A stretch of DNA of 64,000 bases. Source: Lachnospiraceae bacterium. GTDB lineage: Bacteria; Bacillota; Clostridia; Lachnospirales; Lachnospiraceae. Shown here one piece after another: positions 51,559 to 60,829 of this stretch. Both the position numbers and the translations under genes were made by a program. The DNA lies in NCBI GenBank assembly GCA_910575605.1, contig CAJTEW010000009.1:1-64000 (forward strand), given 5' to 3'. The notes under the pieces were generated by a model. That model had not been told where the DNA came from. It saw only the letters and a list, made by a program, of their open reading frames with translations, and made no database searches. Within the stretch, counting starts at the first letter, position 1, and the number at the start of each line of letters is the position of its first letter.

Positions 51559-52779
51559 ATGGGAAGAAGAAAAAACAGAAGCGGCGGATGCCTGGCCGTT
51601 ATTTTAGGAATTTTAACAATATCTCTTGGAATATTAATTGCAGTTCTTTTCTTATCCCAGTATGAAAAGCTGGGAAAAGAGACGCAGGAGAATGTGAAAG
51701 GGGAGGAAATCCCTTACCAGCAGATAGAAGATATTCCCAAGGAGGAGCTGGAAAGATATTATTTTGGACAGCTTACAGAAGGAGAACAAATGGCATATCT
51801 TGAGATTCTCCAGGGAATTAGGGAAAATAAGGAGGAAATCTACGTCCACAGCAAGGATGCCATGAAGACAAATTTATTGTTTCAGAATGTGCTAAGAGAT
51901 TATCCAGGAATATTCTGGTGCGACGGCTCAACAACTGCCACAGCCTATAGTGGTGACGAATCGTACACTGTTCTAAAGCCAGGATATTTATATGACATGA
52001 CAGAGCGTGAAATTCGTCAAGAAGAGATTGATGCACAGGTTCTGACTTGTCTGGAAGGAATTGACACGGGTGCTTCTGATTATGAGAAGATTCTATATGT
52101 ATATGAATATATTGTGAATACAGTTGACTATGAGCTGGAGGCAGAGGACAACCAGAATATTTACAGTGTCTTTGTGAATAAGCGTTCCGTATGTGCCGGC
52201 TATTCCAAGGCTATGCAGTATCTTCTTGACAAGCTTGGTGTTTTTTGCACCTATGTGACAGGAAAGACAGAAGGGGGGCAGAGTCATGCATGGAATCTAG
52301 TTATCTGTGAAGGAGATTACTATTATGTAGATGTTACATGGGGAGATCCAGTTTTTATGGAGCAAGAGGGTAAAGAGGCAGGCCAGGCGGAAAAGGATTA
52401 TATAGGTTATGATTACATGTGTTGTGATGACGAGGAGCTTTTTAGGACACACATACCGGATGAAGAGACCATACTTCCGGCATGTACAAGTAAGGAGTGG
52501 AATTACTATGTGGTAAACGGAATGTATTATGAGCATTATGATAATGAGGAAACCCTTAAGGTTATGAATGACGTTATATCTGCAGGAGGAAGCTCCGTCA
52601 CATTCAAGTATGCAGATGAAGAAGTATATGCACAGGCCAGACAAGATATTTTTAGTGATGTACTGCACCGTGCAGCTCAGAATCTTGCTCAGTGGTATGG
52701 GCTTTCACAGGTCAGATACAGCTATATTGATGATGAGAAACTAAATAAAATCATAATTTACTGGGAATATAGTGAATAA
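51559..52779 (+). CDS. membrane-anchored transglutaminase-like protein
   Basis: 406 residues. A basic N-terminus and one hydrophobic anchor (CLAVILGILTISLGILIAVLFL) precede an extracytoplasmic part. The transglutaminase-like triad is present: Cys in RSVCAGYSKAMQYLL, His in GGQSHAWNLV, Asp in YYYVDVTWGDP (about 210-265). Such domains in Clostridia may process wall-linked proteins. The start follows GGAAGAAGG. It overlaps the prepilin peptidase gene by 8 bases. Confidence 0.88.
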   Translation: MGRRKNRSGGCLAVILGILTISLGILIAVLFLSQYEKLGKETQENVKGEEIPYQQIEDIPKEELERYYFGQLTEGEQMAYLEILQGIRENKEEIYVHSKDAMKTNLLFQNVLRDYPGIFWCDGSTTATAYSGDESYTVLKPGYLYDMTEREIRQEEIDAQVLTCLEGIDTGASDYEKILYVYEYIVNTVDYELEAEDNQNIYSVFVNKRSVCAGYSKAMQYLLDKLGVFCTYVTGKTEGGQSHAWNLVICEGDYYYVDVTWGDPVFMEQEGKEAGQAEKDYIGYDYMCCDDEELFRTHIPDEETILPACTSKEWNYYVVNGMYYEHYDNEETLKVMNDVISAGGSSVTFKYADEEVYAQARQDIFSDVLHRAAQNLAQWYGLSQVRYSYIDDEKLNKIIIYWEYSE

Positions 52780-53242
52780 TATGTTAAAACATCTGATGTT
52801 AATGGATGTGGTGCTTACAACCACATTTTTAATTCTTCTTTTCTTTGGAGCATATCAGGATATAAAAAAGAGGCAGATACCGGACTATATAGTATCCTCT
52901 ATCGTTGTCTTATCCTTTCTAGGACTTGTCTTTGTGAAAAATCTGGGCGCGGCAGAACGAGCAGCAGGCATATTTATAGTCAGTGTGCCTATGCTGTTAA
53001 TTACAGTGGCCGTTCCTGGAGCCTTCGGGGGCGGTGACATAAAGCTTATGGCGGCCTGTGGAATGTATCTGGGGGCAGATGCTGTCTTTTATTCTTTTTT
53101 CTATGCGCTGGTGCTTGGAGGCTTCTACAGCATTTATCTTATTTTATATAAAAATAGATCCCGAAAAACAGAATTTGCTTTTGGACCATTTTTAGTGTCG
53201 GGCATCTTTCTGCGCCTTATTTTTCAGGGGCTTTTCTGTTGA
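52772..53242 (+). CDS. A24 prepilin peptidase (TadV/CpaA-type)
   Basis: 156 residues with about five membrane helices and both catalytic aspartate motifs: GAYQDIKKRQIPD and GAFGGGDIKLMAACG. The N-terminal methylase domain of PilD is absent, as in TadV/CpaA enzymes that mature type IV-like or Tad pilins. No pilin genes are in the window. Starts at GTG 52772 or ATG 52781. Confidence 0.88.
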   Translation: MNNMLKHLMLMDVVLTTTFLILLFFGAYQDIKKRQIPDYIVSSIVVLSFLGLVFVKNLGAAERAAGIFIVSVPMLLITVAVPGAFGGGDIKLMAACGMYLGADAVFYSFFYALVLGGFYSIYLILYKNRSRKTEFAFGPFLVSGIFLRLIFQGLFC

Positions 53243-53267
53243 AAAATGAAAATAACTGTAGTATAAT
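53239..53267 (+). promoter_or_regulatory. carA promoter
   Basis: TTGAAA at 53239-53244 and TATAAT at 53262-53267 with a 17-base spacer, starting at the very end of the peptidase gene. It gives a leader of about 55 bases; no pyrimidine-type attenuator is visible. Confidence 0.65.
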
Positions 53268-53331
53268 TTCTCGGATAGGTATGGGGCAGACTGCCTGTGT
53301 AAGGAATTGGAATAAAGGAAGGGATGGAAGG

Positions 53332-54402
53332 ATGAAAGCATTTCTTATTTTAGAAGACGGAACAGTTTTCAAAGGAACCAGCATTGGTTCGGCGCGGGAC
53401 ATGGTAAGCGAGATTGTATTTAACACCTCAATGACAGGGTATCTGGAGGTGCTGACAGATCCATCCTATGCCGGACAAGCAGTTGTGATGACTTATCCTT
53501 TGATCGGAAATTATGGAGTTACGCCTGATATGGAATCGAAAAAAGGACAGCCGGACGGATTTATTGTAAGGGAGATTTCCCGTGTGGCCAGTAATTTCAG
53601 GTGCGAAGGAGAGCTGAATGATTTTCTCATTACTCAGGATATTCCAGGAATTGCAGGAATCGATACAAGGGCACTTACAAAGCTCCTCCGTAAAAAGGGC
53701 ACTATGAACGGAATGATAACTACAAATGCTCACTACAGCCTCACAGAGATTCTTCCAAAGCTTCAGGCTTATACAGCAGGGGATTTGGTTCAGAAGGTGA
53801 CCTGTGAACATACATATATATTAGAAGGAAAAGGACCAAAGGTTGCACTTATGGACTTTGGTGCTAAAAATAATATTGCCAGATCTTTAAATCAAAGGGG
53901 ATTAAGAGTCACTGTCTATCCGGCCTGTACGCCAGCCGAAGAAATTATCCGTTCGGATCCGGACGGAATCATGCTTTCTAACGGGCCAGGGGATCCAAAA
54001 AGCTGCATATCTATTATTGAAGAAATCAGAAAATTATCCGATACGAATATTCCGATATTTGCAATTTGTCTGGGGCATCAGCTGATGGCTCTTGCTCATG
54101 GTGGTAAGACTTATAAACTAAAATACGGACACAGGGGAGGGAACCATCCGGTGAAGGATATGTCAAGCGGGCGTGTTTATATTTCTGCCCAGAACCATGG
54201 GTATGCGGTGGATTACAGCTCTATGGATAAAGGAGTGGCAAGGGAGGAATTTGTGAATGTAAATGATGGGACCAATGAAGGTCTTTCCTATGTGGGGAAA
54301 AACATTTTTACCGTACAGTTCCATCCAGAAGCATGTCCGGGGCCGCAGGATTTAAGTTATCTGTTTGATAGATTTCTGGATATGATGAAAGGAGCAAAAT
54401 AA
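53332..54402 (+). CDS. carA: carbamoyl-phosphate synthase small subunit
   Basis: 356 residues. FLILEDGTVFKGTSIG, FNTSMTGYLEVLTDPSYAGQ, the glutaminase nucleophile in IFAICLGHQLMALA and the catalytic HPE in FHPEACPGP are clear. It releases ammonia from glutamine and passes it to CarB. ATG 53332 is chosen, with GGAAGGG upstream; the in-frame ATG at 53239 lies in the promoter. Stop and the carB start overlap by one base (TAATG). Confidence 0.97.
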   Translation: MKAFLILEDGTVFKGTSIGSARDMVSEIVFNTSMTGYLEVLTDPSYAGQAVVMTYPLIGNYGVTPDMESKKGQPDGFIVREISRVASNFRCEGELNDFLITQDIPGIAGIDTRALTKLLRKKGTMNGMITTNAHYSLTEILPKLQAYTAGDLVQKVTCEHTYILEGKGPKVALMDFGAKNNIARSLNQRGLRVTVYPACTPAEEIIRSDPDGIMLSNGPGDPKSCISIIEEIRKLSDTNIPIFAICLGHQLMALAHGGKTYKLKYGHRGGNHPVKDMSSGRVYISAQNHGYAVDYSSMDKGVAREEFVNVNDGTNEGLSYVGKNIFTVQFHPEACPGPQDLSYLFDRFLDMMKGAK

Positions 54403-57400
54403 TGCCAAAGAATAATGAGATAAAAAAGGTGCTTGTCATAGGTTCAGGACCCATTGTTATCGGACAGGCCGCAGAATTTGACTATGCGGGGACACAGGCC
54501 TGCCGTTCTCTTAAGGAGGAAGATATTGAGGTTGTGCTCCTAAATTCTAATCCAGCAACGATTATGACGGATAAGGATATTGCAGACAAAGTATATATAG
54601 AGCCTCTTACTGTAGAGGTAGTCGAGCAGCTTATTCTAAAGGAAAGGCCGGACAGCGTGCTTCCTACGCTGGGAGGCCAGGCGGCTCTTAACCTGGCTAT
54701 GGAATTAGAGGAAAATGGATTTTTACACAGAAATCATGTGCGTTTGATTGGAACAACAGCAGAGACCATTAGAAAGGCAGAGGATCGTCTGGAGTTTAAG
54801 TCCGCCATGGAGAAAATCGGTGAGCCCTGTGCTGCCTCTCTTGTTGTGGAAAGTGTAGAAGATGGAGTGAAATTTGCCGAGAGTATCGGTTATCCGGTGG
54901 TGCTCCGCCCGGCTTATACGCTGGGAGGAAGCGGAGGCGGTATCGCAAAGGACAGACATCATCTTATGGAGATTCTGGAAAACGGATTAAGGCTTTCCCG
55001 TGTAGGCCAGGTGCTGGTCGAGCGCTGTATTGCTGGCTGGAAGGAAATTGAGTATGAGGTGATGAGGGACGCAAAGGGAAACTGCATTACAGTATGTAAT
55101 ATGGAAAATATTGACCCTGTGGGAGTGCATACAGGGGACAGTATTGTTGTGGCACCATCCCAGACACTGGGAGACAAGGAATATCAGATGCTCAGGACAT
55201 CAGCCCTTAATATTATCAGTGAGCTTAGCATTACTGGTGGCTGTAACGTGCAGTATGCACTTCACCCAGAGACCTTTGAATATTGTGTGATTGAGGTAAA
55301 TCCCAGGGTCAGCCGTTCCTCAGCTCTTGCCAGCAAGGCAACCGGATATCCTATTGCCAAGGTTGCGGCGAAGATTGCCCTTGGATATACACTTGACGAG
55401 ATTAAAAATGCGGTGACAAAGAAAACCTATGCAAGCTTTGAGCCTATGCTTGATTACTGCGTTGTGAAGATTCCAAGGCTGCCCTTTGATAAATTTATCA
55501 GTGCAAAGCGGACGCTTACTACACAGATGAAGGCTACAGGAGAGGTGATGAGCATCTGCGATAATTTTGAGGGAGCGCTTATGAAGGCAATTCGCTCCTT
55601 AGAGCAGCATGTAGACTGTCTTCTTTCCTATGATTTTTCCCATTTATCAAGAGAGGAGCTTTTAGAGGGACTTGCGCGAGTGGATGATCAGAGAATCTGG
55701 AAGATTGCCGAGGCAGTAAGGAGAGGGATCTCCTATGAAATTATTCATGAGATTACAAAGATAGATCTCTGGTTTATTGATAAAATTGGGGCGATTGTAG
55801 AAATGGAGCAGGCTCTTAAGGCATGTGCTCCCAGGGTGGCATCAGGAAGAGGTGGAATTGATAAGAAACTTCTTAAAGAGGCAAAACGTCTGGAGTTCCC
55901 TGATAATGTAATTGCAAGGCTTACGGGGTTTGAGGAGCGTAAGGTACATGATTTGCGGCATGAGTACGGTATTCGGGCAGCCTATAAGATGGTAGATACT
56001 TGTGCGGCAGAATTTGCGGCGGAGACGCCGTATTACTATTCTGTGTTCGGCAGTGAAAATGAGGCAGAAAAAACAGAGGGGCGAAAGAAGGTTCTTGTCC
56101 TTGGCTCCGGGCCTATCCGTATCGGACAGGGAATTGAGTTTGATTTCTGCTCTGTGCACTGTACCTGGGCATTTGCGAAGGAAGGCTATGAGACTATTAT
56201 CGTAAATAATAATCCGGAGACGGTAAGTACAGATTTTGATATTGCAGACAAACTCTACTTTGAGCCTCTTACTTTGGAGGACGTAGAAAGTATTGTGGAT
56301 ATGGAAAAGCCGGACGGTGCGGTGGTGCAGTTCGGCGGCCAGACAGCCATTAAGCTTACAGAGGCTTTGATGAGGATGGGCGTACCGATTCTTGGGACAA
56401 AGGCAGAGGATGTGGATGCGGCAGAAGACAGGGAGCTTTTTGACAAAATTCTAGAGGAGTGCCGGATACCGAGGCCTGACGGGGATACTGTTTACACGGC
56501 AGAGGAGGCAAAGAAGGTGGCAGAACGTTTGGGCTATCCAGTACTGGTAAGACCTTCTTATGTACTTGGCGGACAGGGAATGCAGATTGCTATTAATGAG
56601 CATGATATAGATGAGTTTATAGGAATTATTAACCAGACTGCCCAGGATCATCCGATTTTGGTAGATAAGTATCTGCAGGGAAAAGAGATAGAGGTTGATG
56701 CCGTGTGCGATGGAGAGGATATTCTTATTCCAGGCATTATGGAACATATTGAGCGGGCAGGCATTCATTCAGGGGACAGTATTTCCGTTTATCCGGCAAA
56801 AAGTATTACGGAAAAGACAAAGCAGACTATTGAGGAGTATACCAGACGGCTTGCCCATTCACTTCATGTTATCGGTCTCATTAATATACAGTTTATTGTG
56901 TGCGGGGAGGAGGTTTATGTGATTGAGGTAAATCCCCGTTCCAGCCGGACAGTGCCTTATATCAGCAAGGTTACGGGAATTCCTATTGTGCCTCTTGCCA
57001 CAAAGGTAATTATCGGACATAAGATAAAGGAGCTGGGGTATACGCCGGGCATGCAGCCGGAAGCGGACTATTTTGCAGTGAAGATGCCGGTATTCTCTTT
57101 TGAAAAAATCCGGGATGCTGATATAAGCCTTGGTCCGGAAATGAAATCAACCGGGGAATGTCTGGGAATTGCAAAAACCTTTGACGAGGCGCTTTATAAA
57201 GCATTTTTGGGAGCAGGAATCAAGCTTCCTAAGTTTAACAACATGATTCTCACAGTCCGGGATGAGGATAAGCCGGAAGCAGTGGAAATAGGCAGACGTT
57301 TTGCAGAAATAGGCTACCGTATTTTTGCCACGGAAGGGACCGCTAAGGCGTTGAAGGACGGCGGGGTAAAGGCAATTGCAGTCAATAAGATTGAGCAGGC

Positions 57401-57626
57401 GACACCGAATCTGATGGATTTGATTCTTGGGCATAAGATCGATCTTGTTATTGATACGCCTCCCCAGGGTGCAGAGCGGGGGAAAGACGGATTTGTTATA
57501 AGAAGAAATGCAGTTGAGACAGGTGTAAATGTGCTTACAGCTATTGATACAGCTCAGGCTTTGATTACGAGCCTGGAAAACACAGATATACAGAAGCTCT
57601 CATTAGTAAATATAGCCGGGATATAG
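54402..57626 (+). CDS. carB: carbamoyl-phosphate synthase large subunit
   Basis: 1074 residues with the doubled ATP-grasp structure: KKVLVIGSGPIVIGQAAEFDYAGTQ in the first half and KKVLVLGSGPIRIGQGIEFDF in the second, each followed by VRPAYTLGGSGGG- and VRPSYVLGGQGM-type nucleotide motifs, then a C-terminal MGS-like allosteric domain (GYRIFATEGTAKAL). It makes carbamoyl phosphate for pyrimidine and arginine synthesis. It is followed 6 bases later by a large palindromic repeat. Confidence 0.97.
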   Translation: MPKNNEIKKVLVIGSGPIVIGQAAEFDYAGTQACRSLKEEDIEVVLLNSNPATIMTDKDIADKVYIEPLTVEVVEQLILKERPDSVLPTLGGQAALNLAMELEENGFLHRNHVRLIGTTAETIRKAEDRLEFKSAMEKIGEPCAASLVVESVEDGVKFAESIGYPVVLRPAYTLGGSGGGIAKDRHHLMEILENGLRLSRVGQVLVERCIAGWKEIEYEVMRDAKGNCITVCNMENIDPVGVHTGDSIVVAPSQTLGDKEYQMLRTSALNIISELSITGGCNVQYALHPETFEYCVIEVNPRVSRSSALASKATGYPIAKVAAKIALGYTLDEIKNAVTKKTYASFEPMLDYCVVKIPRLPFDKFISAKRTLTTQMKATGEVMSICDNFEGALMKAIRSLEQHVDCLLSYDFSHLSREELLEGLARVDDQRIWKIAEAVRRGISYEIIHEITKIDLWFIDKIGAIVEMEQALKACAPRVASGRGGIDKKLLKEAKRLEFPDNVIARLTGFEERKVHDLRHEYGIRAAYKMVDTCAAEFAAETPYYYSVFGSENEAEKTEGRKKVLVLGSGPIRIGQGIEFDFCSVHCTWAFAKEGYETIIVNNNPETVSTDFDIADKLYFEPLTLEDVESIVDMEKPDGAVVQFGGQTAIKLTEALMRMGVPILGTKAEDVDAAEDRELFDKILEECRIPRPDGDTVYTAEEAKKVAERLGYPVLVRPSYVLGGQGMQIAINEHDIDEFIGIINQTAQDHPILVDKYLQGKEIEVDAVCDGEDILIPGIMEHIERAGIHSGDSISVYPAKSITEKTKQTIEEYTRRLAHSLHVIGLINIQFIVCGEEVYVIEVNPRSSRTVPYISKVTGIPIVPLATKVIIGHKIKELGYTPGMQPEADYFAVKMPVFSFEKIRDADISLGPEMKSTGECLGIAKTFDEALYKAFLGAGIKLPKFNNMILTVRDEDKPEAVEIGRRFAEIGYRIFATEGTAKALKDGGVKAIAVNKIEQATPNLMDLILGHKIDLVIDTPPQGAERGKDGFVIRRNAVETGVNVLTAIDTAQALITSLENTDIQKLSLVNIAGI

Positions 57627-57632
57627 TGGATC

Positions 57633-57709
57633 GGGGACGGGGTATTTTTAAAAAGTGCCTGTCCCCAAGTGGGGTGGGGACAGGCACTTTTTAAAAATAC
57701 CCCGTCCCC
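57633..57709. repeat. large palindromic repeat, copy A
   Basis: The 35-base left arm begins GGGGACGGGGTATTTTTAAA and continues AAGTGCCTGTCCCCA; the right arm is its exact reverse complement, with only 7 bases between. It begins 6 bases after carB. RNA from either strand forms a very long hairpin, so it likely works as a terminator as well. Compare copies at 60629 and 61473. Confidence 0.85.
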
Positions 57710-57724
57710 AACAGAGGTGATGCT

Positions 57725-58624
57725 ATGATAGAGATAAATAAGGTTAGTAAAATATTTGATAAAATAGAAGCAGTAAAAGAGATAAGCCTGTCTATTCAGT
57801 CCCAGAATGTATTTGGAATGCTTGGTACAAATGGAGCAGGAAAGAGTACACTGCTTAGAATGATGGCCGGAGTGCTTAAGCCAGATGAGGGAGAGATTTT
57901 TATAGACGGACTGCCGGTATGGGATAATCCCCGGGCAAAGGGGCTGTGTTTTTATATTTCGGATGAGCAGTTTTTTTACCCAAATGCGTCTGCAGCGGAT
58001 ATGGAGAGGTTTTACAGCAGGTATTACCCTGGATTTGACAGACGCAGGTATATAGAGCTTTTGGAGCGTTTCGGACTTTTAAAGGAGCGGAAGATTCAGA
58101 CCTATTCTAAAGGAATGAAAAAGCAGCTTTCTATACTTCTGGGTCTGTGTACAAATGTTCCTTATATTTTTTGTGACGAGACCTTTGACGGGCTGGACCC
58201 AGTGATGCGTCAGGGCATAAAAGCGATTTTTACAAAGGAAATAAAAGCGAGACCTTTGACTCTTGTGGTTGCATCTCATAATCTGAGGGAGCTTGAGGAT
58301 ATCTGTGACCATATCGGACTTCTGCATAAAGGTGGTGTGCTTCTTTCTAGGGAGCTTGAGGATTTAAAATGTAATCTTCATAAAATTCAGTGCGTTCCGG
58401 CAGAAGGTATGGAAAATTCGTTCCATGAAATATTTGATATTACAAATTTTGAGCAGCACGGAAGGCTGGTATTAATGACGATAAGGGGCGAAAAAGAGGA
58501 AATTTTAAGAAAAATGGAATCTATGAATACAGTTTATTATGAGGCTTTGCCTCTGTCATTAGAAGAGATATTTATCAGTGAAACGGAGGTGGCTGGATAT
58601 GACATCAAAACTCTCATTTTGTAG
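57725..58624 (+). CDS. ABC transporter ATP-binding protein
   Basis: 299 residues. Walker A GTNGAGKST near 36-44, a weakly conserved signature YSKGMKKQLSILLGL, Walker B YIFCDETFDGLDP and the H-loop VASHN. The C-terminal 80 residues form the extra domain typical of type-2 ABC exporters (CcmA/YxlF class). AGAGGTGA precedes ATG 57725. It overlaps the permease gene by 26 bases. Confidence 0.9.
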   Translation: MIEINKVSKIFDKIEAVKEISLSIQSQNVFGMLGTNGAGKSTLLRMMAGVLKPDEGEIFIDGLPVWDNPRAKGLCFYISDEQFFYPNASAADMERFYSRYYPGFDRRRYIELLERFGLLKERKIQTYSKGMKKQLSILLGLCTNVPYIFCDETFDGLDPVMRQGIKAIFTKEIKARPLTLVVASHNLRELEDICDHIGLLHKGGVLLSRELEDLKCNLHKIQCVPAEGMENSFHEIFDITNFEQHGRLVLMTIRGEKEEILRKMESMNTVYYEALPLSLEEIFISETEVAGYDIKTLIL

Positions 58625-60644
58625 TCTGCGCAGGGAGAATCTGAAGTCGCGTCTGGGTATAATACTGGTAGTCGGGTTTATCTTTTTTGCATATATGATT
58701 CATTTTCTCATATCAGTACAGAATATTAGTAACCAGTATGATAATGCCAAAGATATAAGAAAGAGTATTACCAGCATATCAGAGCCGAGAATGATAGTGG
58801 GAGTCTATGCCATACTAGCGGCAGTGCTTCTGGCAGTCAGCAGCTTCCGCTATCTCCATTCAAAGAAAGAGACTGACTTTTATCATTCTCTGCCAATAAG
58901 GAGAAGAACATATTTATACATTATTATGACAAACGATTTGCTGGTGATTGCCTTTTATATCTTGCTGTTGTCTGTATTTCAGTGTGTGATTACAGCGGCA
59001 GTGGGATATTTTTCACCGTCCTTCGGGAGAAACGTGGTCTGGTCGTTTATCTGCTATATTTCTGTATTTACTGCTACTTATGCTACAATGGTGTTTGCTA
59101 TGGTTCTGACAGGAAATACTTTTGTCAGCCTTCTTAGCTTTGCTATGCTGTCCTCTTATATGCCGGTTATGCTCCGTAATTTGTATCCCTGCCTGGCTTC
59201 TGTATTTTACAGAACCTATTGTGAAAACCTGGAGATGGGAGGTTTTTTAAGTTATCTTTCTCCGGTATCCCTTGCAAATAAGCTTTTTACTGATTATAAT
59301 GGATGGACGTTTAAGGAACACAGTCAGGCATTTACTGTAATATGGGTGTGGATTATAGTGATGTGCATGCTTGATTTTATTTTATTTGAAAGAAGGCCTT
59401 CAGAGATGGCGGGGAAGGCAATGGCATTTCCGAAGGCGAATGCGGTTATTCGTATCCTCCTTGTAATTCCAATATCCATTTATGCCGGAATTTATCTCTA
59501 TTCTGCTTCCTTTAGCTCTATTAAGACATGGATTGCTGCAGGAATGGTAATCGGCGGATTTTTGGCCCATGGGATTATTGAGTGCATTTATCGGTTTGAT
59601 ATACGCGGGCTTCTGTCACAGAAAAGACAGATGGTGGTTTCCCTGGCAGCAGCGTTTCTGCTTGTGGGAATTTTTTGGACGGATATTTTCGGATATGATA
59701 TATATCTTCCTGAAAGCGGGGAGACAGAGGCTGTTCTTATTGATGAAAATTATATATCTGACGGTTTTTGGGGAAAGGAGCGGGAAGGAGTTTCCGGGGA
59801 AACAAAGAAGGCTGTACTTAACACGTTGCAAGATGTGGTAAATGAGAACGATAAGAATTCAGAAGACTGTGATAGAAATGGAAGGGGAACAGAATATTCC
59901 TTTTATACTATCCGGTATAGATTAAAAAATGGAAGGGATAAGAGACGTGTCTATGTACTGGACTCTAAACTGGAGGACAGGCTTATGAGTGAGGTGTTTG
60001 ATACAAAGGAATACAGGGAAGATACCTATCCCCTTTATACTGCAGACTGGTCCCAGGTGACAAATGTGGAACTGTGCCATTTTATGGAGAACATGAAGCT
60101 TCATATGACGAAAAAGCAGCAGGCAGAGCTGTTTGGTATTTATCTGGAGGAATTTTCGGAATTGGACTATGAAGCGGCAAAAACAAATATTCCCTTTGGC
60201 TATCTGCTTATTAGCCATGATGAGAGCGGGGAAAGCAGAGGGCAGAATGATTTTAATACAGTTTCCCATTACTCAGGTATGGATTCCTATTATATTTATC
60301 CGTCTTTTAAAAAGACAATAGGATATCTGGAAAATTTACTGGATGAGAAAATCCCTCTGTCCTTTGAGGAGCTTTCTATCACAAATATAGAAATGTGGCG
60401 GTATGGAAAAATGGGCCTACAGGGTGAATACTCGGTGAAAGATGAAGAGACTATTCAATTGGTGAAAGATAAGCTTTTTGGAAGCAGTGTATGGGAGAGC
60501 GGCAGAAATATTTTCTATCCGCTTGATACTTCGGTTGATATCCGTATAACAGTGGAGTCAGCGGAGGGAATAGAGTATGTGAATGTGTATACAGATGAAG
60601 AAACGATAGAGATGCTTGAGCGGGTGGAGGACGGGGTAAAATGA
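58599..60644 (+). CDS. ABC transporter permease with large extracytoplasmic C-terminal domain
   Basis: 681 residues. About nine membrane helices lie within residues 15-370, including the SFRYLHSKKETDFYHSLPIRRR loop that marks the type-2 exporter permeases of Clostridia; residues 373-681 are a polar domain (DUF6449-like in my judgment, unverified). ATG 58599 has CGGAGGTGG upstream; the GTG at 58578 overlaps that region. The last residues, DGVK and the stop, are encoded by the left arm of palindromic repeat copy B, so the repeat has replaced the original end of the gene. Confidence 0.85.
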   Translation: MTSKLSFCSLRRENLKSRLGIILVVGFIFFAYMIHFLISVQNISNQYDNAKDIRKSITSISEPRMIVGVYAILAAVLLAVSSFRYLHSKKETDFYHSLPIRRRTYLYIIMTNDLLVIAFYILLLSVFQCVITAAVGYFSPSFGRNVVWSFICYISVFTATYATMVFAMVLTGNTFVSLLSFAMLSSYMPVMLRNLYPCLASVFYRTYCENLEMGGFLSYLSPVSLANKLFTDYNGWTFKEHSQAFTVIWVWIIVMCMLDFILFERRPSEMAGKAMAFPKANAVIRILLVIPISIYAGIYLYSASFSSIKTWIAAGMVIGGFLAHGIIECIYRFDIRGLLSQKRQMVVSLAAAFLLVGIFWTDIFGYDIYLPESGETEAVLIDENYISDGFWGKEREGVSGETKKAVLNTLQDVVNENDKNSEDCDRNGRGTEYSFYTIRYRLKNGRDKRRVYVLDSKLEDRLMSEVFDTKEYREDTYPLYTADWSQVTNVELCHFMENMKLHMTKKQQAELFGIYLEEFSELDYEAAKTNIPFGYLLISHDESGESRGQNDFNTVSHYSGMDSYYIYPSFKKTIGYLENLLDEKIPLSFEELSITNIEMWRYGKMGLQGEYSVKDEETIQLVKDKLFGSSVWESGRNIFYPLDTSVDIRITVESAEGIEYVNVYTDEETIEMLERVEDGVK

Positions 60645-60701
60645 AAAAGTGTCTGTCCCTACCCAAGGAGGGGACAGACACTTTTTCATTTTACCCCGTC
60701 C
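60629..60701. repeat. large palindromic repeat, copy B
   Basis: Left arm GGACGGGGTAAAATGAAAAA then GTGTCTGTCCC (60629-60659) and its exact reverse complement at 60671-60701. The ends match copy A, but the interior (TAAAATGAAAA against TATTTTTAAAA; GTC against GCC) differs on both arms in a compensating way. It contains the permease stop codon and probably acts as its terminator. Confidence 0.85.
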
Positions 60702-60727
60702 CTCACTCTGAGCCTCCGAAATTTTAA

Positions 60728-60804
60728 TGTAATATTTTTGTAATATTTGTAATGAAAATGAAAATTTTGAATATACTTTATTATAAATGTTACAGAAATG
60801 TTAT
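60728..60804 (+). promoter_or_regulatory. two WalR-like boxes upstream of the SleB-type hydrolase
   Basis: TGTAAT-ATTTT-TGTAAT at 60728-60744 and TGTTAC-AGAAA-TGTTAT at 60788-60804 both match TGTWAH-N5-TGTWAH exactly; a further half-site TGTAAT follows the first. Candidate -10 elements (TATACT at 60772 or TATAAA at 60782) lie between them. The downstream box would block and the upstream one could activate. Confidence 0.6.
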
Positions 60805-60829
60805 ACAAGCTCCAGGAGGTTTTAAATGC

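Noticed and set aside
58599-58624. Overlap of ABC ATPase and permease as a frameshift or fusion
   Set aside because: Each has a proper end and start, with a good SD for the permease inside the ATPase gene; this is normal translational coupling.
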